Position numbers and translations under genes: made by a program. 64,000 bases of DNA from Herbiconiux solani NBRC 106740 (GTDB taxonomy: Bacteria; Actinomycetota; Actinomycetes; Actinomycetales; Microbacteriaceae): positions 62,001-126,000 of the forward strand of contig NZ_BCST01000003.1 in the NCBI RefSeq assembly GCF_001571005.1. The letters run 5' to 3'. The notes under the pieces are model-generated. The model was not told where the DNA came from. It did not search any database and saw only the letters and a program-made list of their open reading frames with translations. This document shows, piece after piece, positions 61,955 to 64,000 of this stretch; within the stretch, counting starts at the first letter, position 1, and every line of letters begins with the position of its first letter.

Positions 61955-63573
61955 GCGCCCTCGTTCCCCTGCTCGTGATCATCCCGCTCGTCGGGGCGGC
62001 GATCACCCTCATCCTCGGCCGCTACCGCCGGCTGCAGATCGCGATCAGCGTGACGGCCCTGACGGCCGTGACGATCGCGGCCGCCGTGCTGCTCGCCCAG
62101 GTCGACAGCACCGGAAACCCGATCGTGGTCAAGGTGGGCGGCTGGGAGCCACCGTTCGGCATCGTGCTCGTGGTCGACCGGCTCTCGGCGATCATGGTCG
62201 TGGTCTCGGCGCTCATGCTGCTCGGCGTGCTCGTCTTCGCCGTCGGCCAGGGTCTCGCCGACCGCGACCGCGACACCCCGGTCTCGATCTTCCATCCCAC
62301 CTACCTGATCCTGTCGGCGGGTCTGTTCGACGCGTTCATCGCGGGCGACCTGTTCAACATGTACGTGGGCTTCGAGATGCTGCTCGCGGCCAGCTACGTG
62401 CTGCTGACGCTCGGCGGGACCGGGGCGCGGATCCGGGCCGGCGTCACCTACGTGGTCGTGAGCCTGGTCTCGTCGCTGCTGTTCCTCGGGGCGATCGCGC
62501 TGATCTACGGCGCGACCGGAACGGTGACGATGGCGCTGTTGTCGGACCGCATCCGGGAGCTGCCGCTGGACGTGCAGGTCATCCTGTGCGCCGCGCTGCT
62601 GATCGGTTTCGCGGTGAAGGCGGCGATCTTCCCGCTCTCGTTCTGGCTGCCGGACTCGTATCCCACCGCGCCGGCCCCGGTCACGGCGGTGTTCGCGGGG
62701 TTGCTGACCAAGGTCGGTGTGTACGCGATCATCCGCACCGACAAGCTGCTGTTCTTCGACGTGCCGCTGACCATCCCGTTGCTGATCGTGGGCGGGCTGA
62801 CGATGCTGATCGGCATTCTCGGCGCGCTCGCGCAGGCCGACGTGAAGCGGCTGCTGTCGTTCACGCTGGTCAGCCACATCGGCTACATGATCTTCGGCGT
62901 CGCGATCGGCACCGAGCTCGCCACCGGCGCCACGATCTACTACATCGTGCATCACATCACCGTGCAGACCGCGCTGTTCCTGGTGGTGGGGCTGATCGAG
63001 CGGGTCGGCCGTTCGACCTCGATCACGCGGCTCGGCGGGCTGCTGAAGAAGGCGCCGTACGTGGCGATCCTGTTCTTCATCGGGGCGCTGAACCTCGGCG
63101 GCATCCCGCCGTTCTCCGGGTTCCTCGGCAAGGTCGGGCTGTTCGAGGCCGGTGCCGAGTCGCCGTCGCCACTGGTCTACGTGCTGATCGGTGCGGGCGT
63201 CGTCACCTCGCTGCTGACCCTATACGCGCTCATGCGGGTGTGGAACATGGCGTTCTGGCGGCCCTCCGAAGACGTCGAGGGCTACGAGTCGCCGCTGATC
63301 GAATCGCTGCAGGAGAGCCCGGATGCGGTCAACGGCTCGACCACGGGCGTCGGCGTCGCGACGCGCACCTCGGTGCTCATGGTGGGAGCCACGACCGGGC
63401 TGATCGTGATGACGCTGTGCCTGACGGTGTTCGCGGGGCCGCTGTTCGAGCTGGCCGGGCGGGCTGCGGGCAACGTGGCGACGCCGGATTCGTACGTCGA
63501 CTCGGTGTTCCCGGGCGGGGTGCCGTCTGACGTGTCTGTCGGTGGGCCCGCCGGCTCGGGGGGTGCTCGATGA
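61951..63573 (+). CDS. mnhD: Na+/H+ antiporter subunit D (MnhD/MrpD)
   Basis: A 540-residue NuoN/NuoM-like subunit with about 14 helices: GDLFNMYVGFEMLLAASYVL has the Glu of helix 5, and VKAAIFPLSFWLPDSYPTAP the Lys of helix 7 of the proton-translocating family. It overlaps mnhC and mnhE by 4 bp each. Confidence 0.94.
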   Translation: MSALVPLLVIIPLVGAAITLILGRYRRLQIAISVTALTAVTIAAAVLLAQVDSTGNPIVVKVGGWEPPFGIVLVVDRLSAIMVVVSALMLLGVLVFAVGQGLADRDRDTPVSIFHPTYLILSAGLFDAFIAGDLFNMYVGFEMLLAASYVLLTLGGTGARIRAGVTYVVVSLVSSLLFLGAIALIYGATGTVTMALLSDRIRELPLDVQVILCAALLIGFAVKAAIFPLSFWLPDSYPTAPAPVTAVFAGLLTKVGVYAIIRTDKLLFFDVPLTIPLLIVGGLTMLIGILGALAQADVKRLLSFTLVSHIGYMIFGVAIGTELATGATIYYIVHHITVQTALFLVVGLIERVGRSTSITRLGGLLKKAPYVAILFFIGALNLGGIPPFSGFLGKVGLFEAGAESPSPLVYVLIGAGVVTSLLTLYALMRVWNMAFWRPSEDVEGYESPLIESLQESPDAVNGSTTGVGVATRTSVLMVGATTGLIVMTLCLTVFAGPLFELAGRAAGNVATPDSYVDSVFPGGVPSDVSVGGPAGSGGAR

Positions 63574-64000
63574 GGGCGCGGATCCTGAGCGGGCTGGTGC
63601 CCTTCCTCGGGCTGGTGCTGCTGTGGATGCTGCTGTGGGGCCAGTTCACCTGGCTCGCGCTGATCACCGGCGTGCTGCTCGCGGGCCTGGTCTCGATCAC
63701 GTTCTACCTGCCCGCCGTGCGGCTGAGCGGGCGGCTCAACCCCTGGTACGGGCTGGTGTTCCTGGTGCGGCTGCTCGTCGACATCGTGCGGGCGTCGTTG
63801 CAGATCGCCTGGATCGCGCTGAAGCCGCACTACCGGCCCTCGAACGCGATCTTCGCGGTGCCGCTGCGCACGCGGTCGGATCTCGTGATGGTGTTCACGG
63901 CCGAGGCGATCGCGCTCGTGCCCGGGTCGATCGTGCTCGACATCGACCGCGACACGGCGACCCTCTACCTGCACGCGCTGAACGTACAGTCGGCGGAGGA
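63570..64000 (+). CDS. mnhE: Na+/H+ antiporter subunit E (MnhE/MrpE), partial
   Basis: The first 143 codons of MnhE are present; the gene runs off the right edge. It starts in a 4-bp overlap with mnhD. The N-terminal helices (SGLVPFLGLVLLWMLLWGQF) and the soluble domain (PSNAIFAVPLRTRSDLVMVF; ALVPGSIVLDIDRDTATLYLHAL) match the family. The remaining Mrp subunits (F and G) should follow beyond the window. Confidence 0.9.
   Translation, partial: MRARILSGLVPFLGLVLLWMLLWGQFTWLALITGVLLAGLVSITFYLPAVRLSGRLNPWYGLVFLVRLLVDIVRASLQIAWIALKPHYRPSNAIFAVPLRTRSDLVMVFTAEAIALVPGSIVLDIDRDTATLYLHALNVQSAE

Overview
The window looks like chromosomal DNA of a high-GC actinobacterium, most probably a member of the Microbacteriaceae. 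The support is very high GC with a strong third-position GC bias (every gene casts long antisense open frames), frequent GTG starts, 4-bp ATGA/GTGA gene overlaps, an LAxTG-type surface anchor, cell-wall-binding type 2 repeats, and a mycothiol-isomerase-like protein. No rRNA, tRNA, CRISPR array, phage gene or transposase was recognised. The assignment rests on reading alone, without database searches.

Layout. 1-7.9 kb is a catabolic-looking block: a truncated SDR, a divergent XRE-cupin regulator, a 2-oxoacid dehydrogenase operon (fused E1 plus E2, no E3), a VOC protein, a GntR/FCD regulator and a PanE-like reductase. 8.0-14.6 kb is a compact operon with unusual content: a GCS2-type carboxylate-amine ligase fused to a circularly permuted ATP-grasp, an asparagine-synthase-like amidotransferase, and an S9 peptidase. 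14.8-26.7 kb is mostly transporters (MFS, DMT), HSL-type hydrolases, a SRPBCC protein and a large MalT-like LuxR regulator. 26.9-35.9 kb holds a septum-formation-like membrane protein, an ABC exporter operon with a LolA-like secreted protein, purL, a chorismate mutase, a DMT permease and ohr. 35.9-41.1 kb holds a GNAT protein, an MDMPI-like protein, a divergent MarR/FUSC pair, purA and a small thioredoxin. 41.1-45.6 kb encodes a 1,507-residue surface metallophosphoesterase with lamin-tail domains. 45.8-51.0 kb is an amino-acid ABC importer with a class-V PLP enzyme and RidA, read away from a DauR-like regulator. 51.2-58.2 kb holds a virginiamycin B lyase homologue and a 1,986-residue secreted GH78 rhamnosidase with CWB2 repeats. 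58.4 kb to the right edge is the start of an Mrp (Mnh) Na+/H+ antiporter operon (A, C, D, partial E).

Two things stand out. First, the ligase/ATP-grasp/amidotransferase/peptidase operon could build and process a small amidated peptide-like metabolite. It resembles NAGGN loci but lacks the NAGGN synthetase. Second, the intergenic space holds at least four families of long palindromic elements (48-69 nt), eight copies in all, and every copy lies between convergent genes. One family (two copies about 32.6 kb apart, each exactly 67 nt) keeps identical ends and loop while its stem differs in sequence but still pairs, and its loop can pair with the 3' flank as a possible pseudoknot. These elements may be bidirectional terminators, structured RNAs or small mobile palindromes.
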